From: Leptospira johnsonii
GTDB lineage: Bacteria; Spirochaetota; Leptospiria; Leptospirales; Leptospiraceae
Length of the DNA stretch: 64,000 nt
Assembly: GCF_003112675.1 (NCBI RefSeq)
Contig: NZ_BFAY01000011.1
Location: 1,690,513-1,754,512 of the forward strand
Direction: 5' to 3'
A program made the position numbers and the translations under genes. Below, one piece after another: positions 31,304-40,862 of the stretch. The notes beneath the pieces are model-generated. The model was not told where the DNA came from. It did no database searches and saw nothing but the letters and a program-made list of their open reading frames with translations. Within the stretch, counting starts at the first letter, position 1, and every line of letters begins with the position of its first letter.

Positions 31304-32045
31304 GGAAATTTGGAATCGTTTCCTCACTCGTCTGGATACCTTCTATACTTGGATCTTCGAGCTGGCCACCAGAGCCGCCGATTCCAAAGAATCCAAAAGG
31401 ATCTTATTCCTAACATATTCTTGGATCATAGTATTATTATTCCTTACCGGTTTCATTCTAGCAGGAAAAAATCCGTTAAAACTACTTGTACCATTCACCT
31501 TGTACGACCTACCGAATCTAGATCATAGAAAGGAAATCGTAATATTCGGTTCAGATGGAGAAGGCGAGGTCTTCCCTGTAAAAAGAAAAGTCCTCTTAAC
31601 AGGAGAGGATTTCAGACATGATGTTATAACATTAGTGGGAGAAGCGGGAGAATCCAGTTATTTCGATCCTACTGTTCCGAATGCTTCCGCTCAATTTAGG
31701 AACCTAAAAAAACTCCCGAACTTACAAGACTCTGTGATCTCTATCTGGAAAAGAGGAGATGTTTTGATCTTGGATATGAGAAAGTCCACTTTGGAAAACC
31801 TACTTTCCGATATGAAGTTCAGGATCGATTATACTTACGCAAGTCAAATGACCGAAGAACAAAAAACTGCCGAGATAGAGCGTAAAAAATTGGTCTTATT
31901 GTCTTCCGCATTCTTAGCGGTTGAAAAAACCTTATTTGAAAATTATCCGGATCTAAATCGGATCGAATACAAGTTAGGTGGAGAAGCGGGAGATCTGCCC
32001 GGTTTAAGCTATTTACTTTCTTCTTCCCATTCCAGACAGCCTTAA
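31284..32045 (+). CDS. Membrane-anchored GerMN-like domain protein
   Basis: A 253-residue protein with one membrane span at about residues 40-60 (ILFLTYSWIIVLLFLTGFIL), so the rest is probably periplasmic. The pattern IVIFGSDGEGEVFPVKRKV, then DVITLVGEAG and LILDMRKSTLEN, followed by a helix with LSSAFLAVEKTLFENYP, resembles the GerMN domain, whose known members sit next to cell-wall amidases. It begins 20 nt inside the amidase gene, which supports that link. The domain call is by eye. Confidence 0.6.
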   Translation: MNLQKIKEIWNRFLTRLDTFYTWIFELATRAADSKESKRILFLTYSWIIVLLFLTGFILAGKNPLKLLVPFTLYDLPNLDHRKEIVIFGSDGEGEVFPVKRKVLLTGEDFRHDVITLVGEAGESSYFDPTVPNASAQFRNLKKLPNLQDSVISIWKRGDVLILDMRKSTLENLLSDMKFRIDYTYASQMTEEQKTAEIERKKLVLLSSAFLAVEKTLFENYPDLNRIEYKLGGEAGDLPGLSYLLSSSHSRQP

Positions 32046-32100
32046 GATTTCTCAGATATTCGGGACCTTCTCCATAAATTAAACGGACGACAGGGTTGTT

Positions 32101-33387
32101 TTGGCCCTTTCCAAAGCCGATAGTATTAAGGTCATGTCCGGGTCCAAACGTACAACCTTAGTTGTTTTTATACTTTTGATCTCCGGGGTTATATTATCCG
32201 CAGCTCCGGATCTGCAAAATTCTCCCGATGTAACAAACATCAACGATTTTAGAACGGATCGTGTAGCATTTCATTATATCCAATTGATAGATAAGGAAGG
32301 CAAGGCTCTTCCGGAAAGGAATCTGAACCGAGATACTTCAGAAGCCACGTTACTCATCATTGATCGAGGGCAACTTACTCTTTTAAAGGACGGATTCGAC
32401 GATCCAGCCCAAGTAAAGGAGAAGGAAAAGGACTATTTAAATAAAATTTATAAATTCACCAGATTAAAAGACCTGGAACAGGAATATTATAAATTACCCG
32501 AATCGGAAAGAACCAAACCTTCTTCTAAAACGGAACCAAACCAGGCGGAAACAAACAAATCGAATACTACTGCAGTGCCTTCTGTCGAGCCGGAAGAAAA
32601 GAATAAAGAGTTCGATCTTTTATTAAAATATGATGATGAACTTCTGAAGTCTTACGCGGCGGAGAAGGCTGCCTATGCGGAATACGTAAGGACTGAACGT
32701 ATTTACGGCAAAGATTCTCCTAAAACAAGTTCACTTAGAGCAAGATTCGAGGAGTTGAAGGCCAAGACCCAAGAAAGGAAAAAATTCCTATTAGGTTTTT
32801 TGCATAATACTTCTGTTGATTCGAATCCTTATCCAGGGGATAGGAAAGAGCAGATCTTCTATACAAATCATTCCAATGGCGCTCCGGATTTTTATCTACA
32901 TTCTACCACTCCAAGAGAAGTCGACGGTCTTATGAAAGGAGAAGAAGAAGTAGGGAAAAAATACGGACAACTTTTTAAGACCGCAGTAGACCGACTGATA
33001 GATTCTCAGATAGACAAATTATATTATTATATTTGGAACCGGGACATGACGAATACCCGGATCAAAGTGGATCGTTTCTTAAAAGGAAAAAAAGTTACTG
33101 TAGTCACCGGAGATTCCACAGTTTATACGATGATAGATAAAGAAGGGGACGGGATCACCGAGTCCTTCTTTGTAGATTCGCCAGGACTAAAATTTTCCTG
33201 GGGAAAAGAAGTCCCCAATATCATTTCTATCTCTAATTGTACGGATCAAACGATCTTAGCTAAGATTAAAGCATTGGGAGACGATGTTTCTTCCGGGAGA
33301 ATCCCTAAAAAAGTGGATAAGCTGGATCTTGCAATTCCGGAAGAACAGATCCTTCTGGAATTAAAACCGTTATTGAAAAACTTATAG
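32101..33387 (+). CDS. Exported hypothetical protein
   Basis: Not recognised. The 428-residue product has a signal peptide near residues 17-34 ([17 protein letters not shown]), so it is probably periplasmic or surface exposed. The middle is hydrophilic with a low-complexity linker (about 138-170: Lys, Thr, Asn, Glu, Pro) and a long charged helix; the end has [30 protein letters not shown], which looks like a small beta-domain with an acidic loop of calcium-binding flavour. TTG at 32101 has an AGGG site, but ATG at 32134 would give a tidier signal peptide. Likely Leptospira-specific. Confidence 0.7.
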   Translation: MALSKADSIKVMSGSKRTTLVVFILLISGVILSAAPDLQNSPDVTNINDFRTDRVAFHYIQLIDKEGKALPERNLNRDTSEATLLIIDRGQLTLLKDGFDDPAQVKEKEKDYLNKIYKFTRLKDLEQEYYKLPESERTKPSSKTEPNQAETNKSNTTAVPSVEPEEKNKEFDLLLKYDDELLKSYAAEKAAYAEYVRTERIYGKDSPKTSSLRARFEELKAKTQERKKFLLGFLHNTSVDSNPYPGDRKEQIFYTNHSNGAPDFYLHSTTPREVDGLMKGEEEVGKKYGQLFKTAVDRLIDSQIDKLYYYIWNRDMTNTRIKVDRFLKGKKVTVVTGDSTVYTMIDKEGDGITESFFVDSPGLKFSWGKEVPNIISISNCTDQTILAKIKALGDDVSSGRIPKKVDKLDLAIPEEQILLELKPLLKNL

Positions 33388-34170
33388 TCCTCTAAATACA
33401 GGCTTTCTCTTTTCTTCAATAGACCGAATGGTTTCTCGAAAATCCTGAGAAAGAAAGTTTAGGGCCTGAGACTCCGCTTCTTTACGTAAAGCAGCGTTTA
33501 ATTTTTCCCTCTCGTAGATATTCTTTTTTAATTCGCTAAGTGCCATTGGAGCGCTTTCACTCAGAGAAATTGCGATCTCCGTTGCTCTTTGTAAAACTTC
33601 CGCCTTCGGAACTGAATCGTAACAAATCCCTAGAGAAAGAGCTTCCTTGCCACTTAAGGTTTCCGCTAAGAATAGAAGCCTGTTTGCGATTTCCATTCCG
33701 AATAATTCTTTAGTCAGATAGCTGGATCCCATTCCAGGATGAATTCCCAATTTCACAAAATTGAATTGGTATTTTCCTTCGTCTGCGAAAACTCTTAGGT
33801 CGCAGGCAAGAGTGATGGAGAGGCCTGCACCGATCGCATGACCATTCGCAGCGCAGATCACAGGAACATTCAGATCTCTAACGCTCAAGAATAGATTATA
33901 AAATTCGAACATTTCTTTTTTGTTCGTTTCGAAAGACTTCTCGGCAAAAGACTTTAATAATTCGAAATTGCCTCCGGCGGAGAAGATATCATTCTTACCG
34001 GTGATCACAACCGCTCTAGGCGGGTTCTTTTTTAATTTTTCAATATGAGCTTGGAACTCCAAACCCATAGGGACAGTCATGGAGTTTTTGGTTTCCGGAT
34101 TGTTTAAATAAAGAATTTCTATTCTTGATTCGGAAGAAAGTTCTACCGTTTCTGAATCAACTAATGCCAT
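33382..34170 (-). CDS. Enoyl-CoA hydratase/isomerase family protein
   Basis: A 262-residue crotonase-fold enzyme. [16 protein letters not shown] shows the oxyanion-hole element [24 protein letters not shown] gives the second element, and [23 protein letters not shown] matches the region after the hydratase's second catalytic residue. The first glutamate of classic hydratases is not obvious at the usual place, so a hydratase, isomerase or hydrolase reaction cannot be picked. Its ATG overlaps the stop of the gene at 34170-34697 by 1 nt, so the two are one unit. The stop overlaps the convergent hypothetical at 33387. Confidence 0.88.
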   Translation of the reverse strand: MALVDSETVELSSESRIEILYLNNPETKNSMTVPMGLEFQAHIEKLKKNPPRAVVITGKNDIFSAGGNFELLKSFAEKSFETNKKEMFEFYNLFLSVRDLNVPVICAANGHAIGAGLSITLACDLRVFADEGKYQFNFVKLGIHPGMGSSYLTKELFGMEIANRLLFLAETLSGKEALSLGICYDSVPKAEVLQRATEIAISLSESAPMALSELKKNIYEREKLNAALRKEAESQALNFLSQDFRETIRSIEEKRKPVFRGL

Positions 34171-34697
34171 TAAACAGCTTCCTGTTTTAATTCAAAACTT
34201 TCGTACCAAACTCGATCGGAGACAGAAAGAGGTTTTTCGCCTATACCCATTTGGTCATAATAATCCAAAAGAATTTCTAAATGAAGATTTTCTTCATCTT
34301 CCAAAGTCCAGAAACTATTATCGATGGATTTAGAAACAATGGCCTGGCCTCTAACAGAGTCCACAAAATAATCAGGTTTGTTCGAGAAGATCAGATGAGC
34401 GGAGATGAGATCGAAACGGATCGTATCAACGATCTTAGAGAATTCAGAGTCAGTCTTATCAAAATAACGGGAAGCGATCTCTGTTTGGAAATAATCACCC
34501 CAAGTAAGAATATCCGGCTCCACTCCAGTACGTGCTTTGATCTCTTGAAGTTTTTCCTCTTCCAAAAACGGCTTGGAAGCGAATTTATCCACAAGTTCTC
34601 TGAGTGAAATCAAGTTAAGGATCTTATTCGCGGAAAGTTGTCCCCGACGCATCATATCGAAAAGTTCTGGATTCAGTTCGGACTTGTTCTCTGCCAT
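34170..34697 (-). CDS. Conserved hypothetical protein
   Basis: Not recognised. The 175-residue soluble protein has no signal peptide and is rich in Asp, Glu, Phe, Tyr and Ser. The 1-nt overlap with the crotonase downstream suggests joint expression. The opening [16 protein letters not shown] is followed by predominantly helical sequence. A role linked to acyl-CoA metabolism is suggested by the neighbour only. Confidence 0.65.
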   Translation of the reverse strand: MAENKSELNPELFDMMRRGQLSANKILNLISLRELVDKFASKPFLEEEKLQEIKARTGVEPDILTWGDYFQTEIASRYFDKTDSEFSKIVDTIRFDLISAHLIFSNKPDYFVDSVRGQAIVSKSIDNSFWTLEDEENLHLEILLDYYDQMGIGEKPLSVSDRVWYESFELKQEAV

Positions 34698-34873
34698 GGT
34701 TTATTTTTCGGCAAAAGAATAAAAATCCCCTGAACAATTTCCTTCCGGAAAATACTCATATATGTCTCATTTGCGAAAAAAAGGAGAATGCTCCGAATTC
34801 CGATGAGTAGCACTGGATTCCTAAAGTCCCGAAGTCGAAAATAAAGATAAGGGTAAATTTTACCCGGACCGTT

Positions 34874-36151
34874 ATGGCTGTAGGAAGATCGGATACACTC
34901 CAAGAACTGATTACGATTTTAGAAACGATGTTTGGAGAAACAATCATCGGTTCCGATATCAATTTGGTTAAACACCTATTCTATAGTTTGAAAGCGGACC
35001 AAAGAGAATTCCCTTTCGATTATGAAGGGGAGAAGCTTACCTCCGTAGTGGAGGAAGTGAGCGAAGATACACTCGTTCTATACGTTCCTTATCTTCAGCC
35101 CAAAGGGATACTCAGAGCGAGAATCAGTTTCGAAATATTGAATATACTATATCAATTTGAAGTGGTACTTCTGGATTTTTGGGAAGACCATGTTCGGGTT
35201 AAGATCCCTTCCGAACTGCAAGCCGCAGCATTCCGTAAAAATCTCAGGGTCGCAGTAGACGACCTTTTTATGAATTATGTGATCCTCTATCGTTCTTTAA
35301 GCGGAGGAGAGAGAGAGCTCGGAAAAAATCTTAGCGTAGAGCAAAGATTTTTCCACCTCATGAAGGAGATCAAAAAGGATAATCCCAGCCTAAAACTGAT
35401 CAACTTAATGGTTACTGAATATATCCTTGGGATCTCAAAGGACTACGAGATTGTATTTTTCGGACCGGGAAAAGACGGAGGATTTTTCGGCGACTTTATT
35501 AAAAAGTATAACCGTTCAGTATACGTTCCGGATTGTTCACTAATTAAAAGTTACATAGGAGAAGAGAAGGATCCATATCTGGATAATTTCCGGGATGAAT
35601 ACTTGCGGTTGAACCAAACTAGAGGACAGGCAAAGGCAGATGAGTTCTTCAGAGAACTTCAGAAAGAAGAAGTCCGCAATTTTTTAATTTCTTATATAGT
35701 TACTCCAATCCGTTTGTTCAACGATCCGATTGGTTATGTGAAGGTATTCTCCACTGCGATGGATAAATTCTCTATCGTCCAACAACAGGCATTGTATATA
35801 GAAGAATTAGGGGACATCCTTACCTATGCTTTGACAAAGGTTTATATCCGCCAAGAGAACTTTAGGAATGAAGAGGCAGTAACCCGTATCCTGGACATCA
35901 GTATGAACGGTCTTTTATTCGAGATAGAAGACGAAAGAACGTTTAATTATTTAAAAAAGCATAATATTATAAAAATGTTCATTCCGATCTCGGAAAGGAA
36001 TTTGGTCCTAAGAGGAGAAGTAGTTAGATTCCTTGAAGTAGGGAGCGGGAAATATCAACTAGGTGTGAACTTTTTCGATTCCAATCCGGATGATATGGTA
36101 TTCTTACAGCATTATATTTTCAGTAAAAAGATGCGGATACTTTTTGAGTAG
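34874..36151 (+). CDS. PilZ-like protein of the DUF1577 type
   Basis: A 425-residue cytoplasmic protein. The first 150 residues look like the YcgR-type N-terminal domain ([22 protein letters not shown]). The C-terminal third has the PilZ pattern: [17 protein letters not shown], then [18 protein letters not shown] and [15 protein letters not shown], that is, D-x-S-x-x-G and the closing G-V-x-F. The RxxxR part of a c-di-GMP-binding PilZ is not obvious, so binding may be lost or altered. A similar protein is encoded at 44977-46188. Its role in motility or envelope regulation is inferred. Confidence 0.75.
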   Translation: MAVGRSDTLQELITILETMFGETIIGSDINLVKHLFYSLKADQREFPFDYEGEKLTSVVEEVSEDTLVLYVPYLQPKGILRARISFEILNILYQFEVVLLDFWEDHVRVKIPSELQAAAFRKNLRVAVDDLFMNYVILYRSLSGGERELGKNLSVEQRFFHLMKEIKKDNPSLKLINLMVTEYILGISKDYEIVFFGPGKDGGFFGDFIKKYNRSVYVPDCSLIKSYIGEEKDPYLDNFRDEYLRLNQTRGQAKADEFFRELQKEEVRNFLISYIVTPIRLFNDPIGYVKVFSTAMDKFSIVQQQALYIEELGDILTYALTKVYIRQENFRNEEAVTRILDISMNGLLFEIEDERTFNYLKKHNIIKMFIPISERNLVLRGEVVRFLEVGSGKYQLGVNFFDSNPDDMVFLQHYIFSKKMRILFE

Positions 36152-36233
36152 AGATCCTTTCCTCTCAATCTCCAGTGCTTCATTCTTACCCGAAGACTGA
36201 TAGAAAACGTTCAAATTCTGACTAATAAGTTTG

Positions 36234-36722
36234 TCAGGCTGCCCTATTGATTCTCCGCTGTTTTATAAATTGATAGATCGATCCAAGAATGAAAAATACA
36301 AGAAACACAAGTAAAGTTTTACCAATTAAGGGATCAGTTATATCTTTAGCCAATGGGTGCTCTACGGGGAGTCGAGTGAGCGTTTCATTTGTGGTAGGAA
36401 CTAACGACAGAAAAAAGCTGAAAGATAGAAAGAAATTCTCAAAATAGCGACTTTTGTTGTTTCCTTTCTTTTTTACTGAAAGAAAGAATGCGCTTAATAT
36501 TAAAAAAATAATGATTATGGAAAGAACGTGCCCCGGGTTAAAGCCTCCATGTTTAGAAATTCCTAATGCCGTTAACGCAGCAATGGATGTGGCATAAAAA
36601 TATATTTTTCCCGTTAGTTGTGATAGATTAATTATACCGTATTTTATGAATGAAATGATTGCTGCTATGATAGCAATAACTCCAATCGTAGTGTGAAATA
36701 TACCTAAATTTGTTAGTCCCAT
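36234..36722 (-). CDS. Hypothetical membrane protein
   Basis: A 162-residue protein with four hydrophobic segments (near residues 10-30, 44-56, 64-82 and 134-154). The order of basic and acidic residues puts both ends in the cytoplasm. The N-terminal half, with GxFHTTIGVIAIIAAIISFI and GISKHGGFNPGHVLSIIII, recalls the DUF2306-like small membrane proteins, but no firm match is claimed. The inverted repeat at 36791-36837 lies upstream of its start. Confidence 0.65.
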   Translation of the reverse strand: MGLTNLGIFHTTIGVIAIIAAIISFIKYGIINLSQLTGKIYFYATSIAALTALGISKHGGFNPGHVLSIIIIFLILSAFFLSVKKKGNNKSRYFENFFLSFSFFLSLVPTTNETLTRLPVEHPLAKDITDPLIGKTLLVFLVFFILGSIYQFIKQRRINRAA

Positions 36723-36790
36723 TTTATTTTCCTTTTGTCAGGCTTTTGGATCGATACGAATCACGGAACGACCACTCCAGAATGGATTTA

Positions 36791-36837
36791 ATTCTTCATC
36801 TTGTTAATTAAGAGTCAAGGCTAATAAGATGAAGAAT
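36791..36837. repeat. 16-bp inverted repeat with 15-nt spacer
   Basis: Arms 36791-36806 and 36822-36837 pair over 16 bp with one G-U pair and a perfect outer 12 bp. It lies between the metallo-beta-lactamase gene end and the start of the membrane protein gene, both on the minus strand. No T run follows on either strand, so it is a poor Rho-independent terminator; an operator, an mRNA 3' stem or the end of a small mobile element are all possible. Confidence 0.55.
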
Positions 36838-36955
36838 AGAAGGTGCATGATATTATACTGAGCAAAAGAATAATGGAACTGTGCTTTCTGATTAGATACG
36901 GATGTAAAAAATACTAGGGTGATCACCGAGATCTTTTTAAATCGATTTAGAAAAT

Positions 36956-38035
36956 TTAATAAATCCGTGCTATTCCTTCTTTCTGTACTATAAAATTACT
37001 TAGATTCAATCCGGCTTTAAGTAATTCCTTCTTTAATTCCTCGACAGGTGCGTTTAATGCTTCTTCTGTTTGTTGAAATGTTCCGAAATGTATTCCTATT
37101 GAAAGTTTAGAACCTAAATCTAAATGAGCTTGAATTGCATCCAAAGGATTCATGTGAACTAACCTCATAAACCATCTAGGCTCATAAGCTCCGATCGGTA
37201 AAAGAGAAATATCGGGTTCGCCTAAACGTCTTTTAATTTCTTTATAGTGAGAAGAATACGCAGCATCTCCTCCAAAATATACTCGTCTATTCCCTATCAT
37301 GATCATGTAGCTACCCCATAAACTGCGATTCCAATCGAATATACCTCTTGCGGAAAGATGTTGGGTGGGAGCAAAAGTTACTTCTGCTTTCTTCTCTATT
37401 TTGATTGTTTGCCACCAGTCCATCTCATCTATATCAGGAATTCCTGCAGATTGTAGTAGTTCCTTATCTCCCAACGGAACAAGAAACTTAGGAGAGAATT
37501 TTCTGTTGAGCGTTTTTAAAGTTTCCAAATCTAGATGATCATAATGGTTATGACTGATAACGACTAGATCTATCGGAGGAAGGTCCTCTATCTGAATACC
37601 TGGTTCTCTCACTCGTTTTGTTCCTGCCCAGCTCACCGGGCTGATCCTTTCAGACCAAACCGGATCGGTAAGGATGTTTATCTCACGGGATTGGATCAAT
37701 ACAGTGGCATGATTAATGAAAGTGATCGCGATTCGATTGCTATTTAATGGATTTTTAATAAGATTTGTTTTTTCATTTCGAGTCTTCTTTGGCCATTCAG
37801 CAAAATCAATTGTGGCCAGAAGTTTTAAAGTTCTCCATATTCCATTTTCTTCAATTTGGGTTGGATTGTAAAAACGTTTCCCGTTGAAATGATCCGAGTT
37901 TGGGTATTTAGGAGATATACTACATCCAGATATGAGAGAGAAAAGAAAACATATATATAGAAGAACAATTATGTTTTTCGATTCTGTTCTTGTGATGCCG
38001 ATTTCATAATTATCCTTCTTAAAAAACCGATCCAT
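36956..38035 (-). CDS. Metallo-beta-lactamase fold lipoprotein (NAPE-PLD/UlaG-like)
   Basis: A 359-residue probable lipoprotein. The lipobox LISGC places the lipidated Cys at residue 38, in a long N-terminal signal as in spirochaetes. The hydrolase core has the metal-binding motif HNHYDHLD at 162-169, an additional His in PTQHLSARG, Asp in YFGGDAAYS and His in GIHFGTFQ, giving a complete two-metal site. The layout is that of NAPE-hydrolysing phospholipase D and UlaG-like enzymes. The substrate is unknown; a lipid or phosphoester is likely. It is the last intact gene before the decayed region. Confidence 0.88.
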   Translation of the reverse strand: MDRFFKKDNYEIGITRTESKNIIVLLYICFLFSLISGCSISPKYPNSDHFNGKRFYNPTQIEENGIWRTLKLLATIDFAEWPKKTRNEKTNLIKNPLNSNRIAITFINHATVLIQSREINILTDPVWSERISPVSWAGTKRVREPGIQIEDLPPIDLVVISHNHYDHLDLETLKTLNRKFSPKFLVPLGDKELLQSAGIPDIDEMDWWQTIKIEKKAEVTFAPTQHLSARGIFDWNRSLWGSYMIMIGNRRVYFGGDAAYSSHYKEIKRRLGEPDISLLPIGAYEPRWFMRLVHMNPLDAIQAHLDLGSKLSIGIHFGTFQQTEEALNAPVEELKKELLKAGLNLSNFIVQKEGIARIY

Positions 38036-38076
38036 TTCGATCCTCCGATAATATTATGTATAGGATTGTAAAGGAA

Positions 38077-38259
38077 TTAGTAGGGAAGGTAAAGATTCGA
38101 TACTACCGTATCATTGCCTAATCCTACCTTAGGTAGTTTGGCATGCAAGATCTGAGATTCAGCTATAGGAATAAATATTGCCGAACTAAGTAATACAATT
38201 TGAAGCCAATTTCTTCTTAGATTTTTAGGGACAAATCCTTTGCTCTCAATCCGAATCAC
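38077..38259 (-). pseudogene. Small open frame, possible exported peptide or gene remnant
   Basis: A 60-codon frame starting at GTG, with a basic start and a hydrophobic stretch (WLQIVLLSSAIFIPIAE) that could be a signal peptide, followed by only 28 residues. The length after the signal is too short for a typical enzyme, and an AGAGGGG run abuts the start at non-ideal spacing. It may be the first part of a lost gene. No family was recognised. Confidence 0.3.
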
Positions 38260-38603
38260 CCCCTCTATCTATCGCTCGTTAATTACGGGAATTTAGTCTC
38301 CATCATCCGGAGGTCATTTCGATGAGCCGCAAATAGACGACCTTCTTTGCCTCGATATCTCTAACTATATTTCGAAAGTCGGCTACGAGACCATCGAGCT
38401 TATTTGTTTATAAGTAAGAAGGGACTCTGAAAGAACTTGAATGCTGTCTAATTTGATTCTTTATAACTTTGATGTAGAAATCGATTCTTCTATCGTAATA
38501 ATTGTAACCGACCCTCCTCTTAACGATTAGTTTTAGTTTATGCCATTTTCTTAGAAATGTCTTTGTTCTCATTAGGAGGGAGTAAGAAGTCTGATATTTG
38601 CAT
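38260..38603. other. Gene-less stretch with decayed coding traces
   Basis: No supported gene. On the minus strand a 34-codon open piece (roughly 38316-38420) reads like protein, with DFRNIVRDIEAKKVVYLRLIEM, but it is stop-bounded at both ends. This and the ankyrin relic that follows suggest a region of gene decay between the lipoprotein gene and the foreign block. Confidence 0.4.
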
Positions 38604-38768
38604 CTTACTCTGATGGTAGGAACACTCTGAAAATTTTGATTAAATATAAAGCGTATATAAATAAGAGGAATAACGCTGGTATAACTGCCTTAATGAGTGC
38701 GGTTTAAACTGGCGATAAAGAATAAATATCGCAAGACAGAAAAATTGCTACGCCAGAAGGGCCGGGAA
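38604..38768 (+). pseudogene. Ankyrin-repeat gene remnant
   Basis: Three frames together spell ankyrin-repeat sequence. LTLMVGTL at 38604-38627 (one frame) leads into LKILIKYKAYINKRNNAGIT and ALMSAV at 38627-38704 (next frame, then a stop), and TEKLLRQKGRE at about 38736-38768 continues the pattern in a third frame. This equals the repeat consensus K-x-L-L-x-x-G-A-x-x-N-x-x-N-x-x-G-x-T-A-L-M-x-A. Stops and frame changes make it a pseudogene. The relic stops at the 3' end of the TetR gene on the other strand, close to the border of the foreign block. Confidence 0.7.
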
Positions 38769-38811
38769 TATTCAACGCACGTCCACTGTTTGTTCTGCTT
38801 TCTGACGCGAA

Positions 38812-39450
38812 TTATTTTCGTCGCTTTTTACGTAAATTGGATATCTCCTGAAAAGCTTGTAAGCGCAGACGCAGCACTTTGCGGCTTTCTCGGATCACCG
38901 CTTTGCCATGTTCAGGATTTATTTCCGCCGCAAAGTGAATTATATATCCGATCGTATGACAAAAATAAAGGGCGAACGGTCTGACTTCCGATTCTCGCAG
39001 TCCGCCCAAACAACGAATCACTGTTTTCATCATAAGTTCCGCATTGCGGTATGTATCCTTGTTGTCTTCATTCACCAATTCGGGCACGGCACGTAAGCCT
39101 GCCCAGAGATTTGCGAGGGCAGGATCACTTTGGGAGGTATGAATGTATTTTTTGAGCGCTTTTTCAGAGGCAAACTCCAATTCAGAAATAGTGTTCACAT
39201 TTTCTAAAATGGCCCGGGTCTCGTCATACAGACGGTCGTAGTATCCCTGCATGATTGTGAGCAGGAGTTGGCTCTTACCTGGAAAATATTGATAAAGAGA
39301 TCCAATCTGCACACCTGAGGCCTGAGCAATCTCTCTCATGCTCACTCCGTCTACCCCCTTCTCTCCAATGAGTTGCCGGGCAGTTTCAATTATCGTCGCC
39401 ACGCGTTGCCGGCTCCGCGCCTGACCAGGGGTTCGTATCTTCTTATCCAT
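38812..39450 (-). CDS. TetR-family transcriptional regulator (island)
   Basis: A 212-residue repressor. Residues 10-60 hold the helix-turn-helix: VDGVSMREIAQASGVQIGSLYQYFPGKSQLL, a standard TetR core. The ligand domain ends in a basic tail. The ATG at 39450 gives the usual short N-terminus; an alternative GTG at 39522 would add 24 residues. Its GC content is higher than its neighbours and it lies next to a 42-bp palindrome at 39525-39566, which is probably its operator and would control this gene and the divergent membrane protein gene. The inducer is unknown. Confidence 0.88.
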   Translation of the reverse strand: MDKKIRTPGQARSRQRVATIIETARQLIGEKGVDGVSMREIAQASGVQIGSLYQYFPGKSQLLLTIMQGYYDRLYDETRAILENVNTISELEFASEKALKKYIHTSQSDPALANLWAGLRAVPELVNEDNKDTYRNAELMMKTVIRCLGGLRESEVRPFALYFCHTIGYIIHFAAEINPEHGKAVIRESRKVLRLRLQAFQEISNLRKKRRK

Positions 39451-39524
39451 AAAGGAAGAACATAGAACTGCATGATTGTGGGCTACTTTTTTCTCAAAGA
39501 AGGTTTTTTGTTTGACCTCCACTA

Positions 39525-39566
39525 AACATGATCAATGCTCATGAAATAATGAGCGTTGATCATGTT
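39525..39566. promoter_or_regulatory. 42-bp near-perfect palindrome, probable TetR operator
   Basis: Arms 39525-39542 and 39549-39566 are 18 nt each and match at 17 of 18 positions, with a 6-nt spacer. Each arm also contains a TGATCA palindrome. It lies between the divergent TetR gene and membrane protein gene, where a repressor would act on both. The length is on the long side for one dimer and could host two. Confidence 0.75.
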
Positions 39567-39616
39567 CTGTGAGCCAATACGGCAGCGCAGAACACGGTAT
39601 ATACTAGGGAGGAATG

Positions 39617-40051
39617 ATGGCTAATGCTGTACTGATTGCAATATTGAGTTGTGGCGGGTTTTTCACCGTCGGTCTGGTGACAGGAATCTGGAAATACCGT
39701 AAGATGATTACTTCACCTGAGGGGAAGGCGCCGGTTTATGTCGATATCTGCCATCGTAGTGCGCTCATGTATTCCTTCGCCTGCCTCGTCCTTGTCAAGT
39801 TCGCCGAGCTCAGTGCTTGGCCGTCTGCCGTCAACGTGATGGGCGTCGTCGCGGCAGTTACCTTCTTCACGACTGCCGTGCTCATCTACGCGGTCCATGG
39901 CTGGCTCAACAACACCGACAATATGCTCAAGCAACCGCCGGGCGTTTCTCATAGCCCCGGCGTCCACGGCTATGTCACCCTCGTCGTCCTCGGTGAACTC
40001 GGCGGCTTTCTCGTCTTGTTCTCCGGATTTCTCAAATCTCTTTTATCATAG
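39617..40051 (+). CDS. Small four-span membrane protein (island)
   Basis: Not recognised. The 144-residue product has four hydrophobic segments: AVLIAILSCGGFFTVGLVTG, SALMYSFACLVLVKFAEL, VNVMGVVAAVTFFTTAVLIYA and GYVTLVVLGELGGFLVLFSG. Two ATGs are adjacent at 39614 and 39617; the second is better placed behind the GGGAGGA site. GC content is clearly above that of the host chromosome. It is the first gene after the palindrome and is 12 nt before the SDR gene. Confidence 0.75.
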   Translation: MANAVLIAILSCGGFFTVGLVTGIWKYRKMITSPEGKAPVYVDICHRSALMYSFACLVLVKFAELSAWPSAVNVMGVVAAVTFFTTAVLIYAVHGWLNNTDNMLKQPPGVSHSPGVHGYVTLVVLGELGGFLVLFSGFLKSLLS

Positions 40052-40063
40052 GTATTCCCAACA

Positions 40064-40861
40064 ATGTTCCAATCACGTCATATCGTAATCACTGGAGGAG
40101 CGACGGGCCTCGGCTACGCCATTGCCGATGCACTAGCTAGCCAGGGGGCCAGGCTCACGCTCGTCTCGCGGAAAGCAGAGAAGCTCGAATTCGCAGCGCA
40201 GGAACTACGTCGGTGCTATCCGGATGTCGATGTCGAGATTCGGACCCTTGACGTCAGTGATCCAACCGCAGCGTGCGAGGTGATTGGGGAAATTGCCCAG
40301 CGCCGCGGCGCTATCGACACTTTGTTTAACAATGCAGGCGTAATGCTCGAGGGACGGTTCGAGGATCTGGCGGCCGGCGATTTCGCGGCGGTGATCACGA
40401 CCAATTTCCTCGGCGCGGTCAACGTTGCCCGCGCTGTCTTGCCGCATCTTCGCGCAAGCCAGGGGAGGTTGGTCAACATTGCATCGGTCGCGGGGCTGAC
40501 GGGCACTTTCGGTTTCACAGCCTACGGTTCCGCAAAGCATGCGCTTGTCGGTTTCACCGACTGCCTTTACTATGAAATGCTGGCTGAGGGTGTCAAAGTC
40601 CACCTCGTTTGCCCGGCCGAATTCGAGACGCCAATGGTAGCGGAGCTGGATTCATACCGGACACCGGAGAACCTACGGCACACGAATGCCATACCGCGAA
40701 CCCCCCTCGACACAGTCGTCGCGGACACGCTGAAAGGCCTTCGCAAGGAACGGTATCTCATAATCCCCGGCGCGAAAGCGCGGCTGGTAGTTCGGGCGTT
40801 GCAGCTTTTTCCCACCACCATGCGGCGAATTGGTGCACTTCTCGTAACGAAGCGAGGGTAG
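40064..40861 (+). CDS. Short-chain dehydrogenase/reductase (GC-rich, foreign)
   Basis: A 265-residue NAD(P)H-dependent oxidoreductase. The glycine motif is TGGATGLGYAI (about 9-19), NNAG is at about 91-94, the catalytic Ser is in VNIASVAGL, and the Y-x3-K pair is YGSAK. It resembles 3-ketodihydrosphingosine reductase-like SDRs in the order of these motifs and in the C-terminal extension. The gene is by far the most GC-rich in the window, with many GCG, GGC and CGC codons. That points to recent transfer from another lineage. Confidence 0.93.
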   Translation: MFQSRHIVITGGATGLGYAIADALASQGARLTLVSRKAEKLEFAAQELRRCYPDVDVEIRTLDVSDPTAACEVIGEIAQRRGAIDTLFNNAGVMLEGRFEDLAAGDFAAVITTNFLGAVNVARAVLPHLRASQGRLVNIASVAGLTGTFGFTAYGSAKHALVGFTDCLYYEMLAEGVKVHLVCPAEFETPMVAELDSYRTPENLRHTNAIPRTPLDTVVADTLKGLRKERYLIIPGAKARLVVRALQLFPTTMRRIGALLVTKRG

Positions 40862-40862
40862 G

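Noticed and set aside
36152..36233. CTGAC...GTCAG repeat as a terminator between convergent genes
   Set aside because: Only a 5-bp stem with a 10-nt loop and no T run.
38697..38984. 95-codon frame on the plus strand
   Set aside because: Its second half is antisense to the TetR gene; its first part is accounted for by the ankyrin relic. It is not a gene.
40205..40603. Long minus-strand frames opposite the GC-rich SDR
   Set aside because: Long antisense frames are expected in GC-rich coding sequence; no start site or domain is seen.
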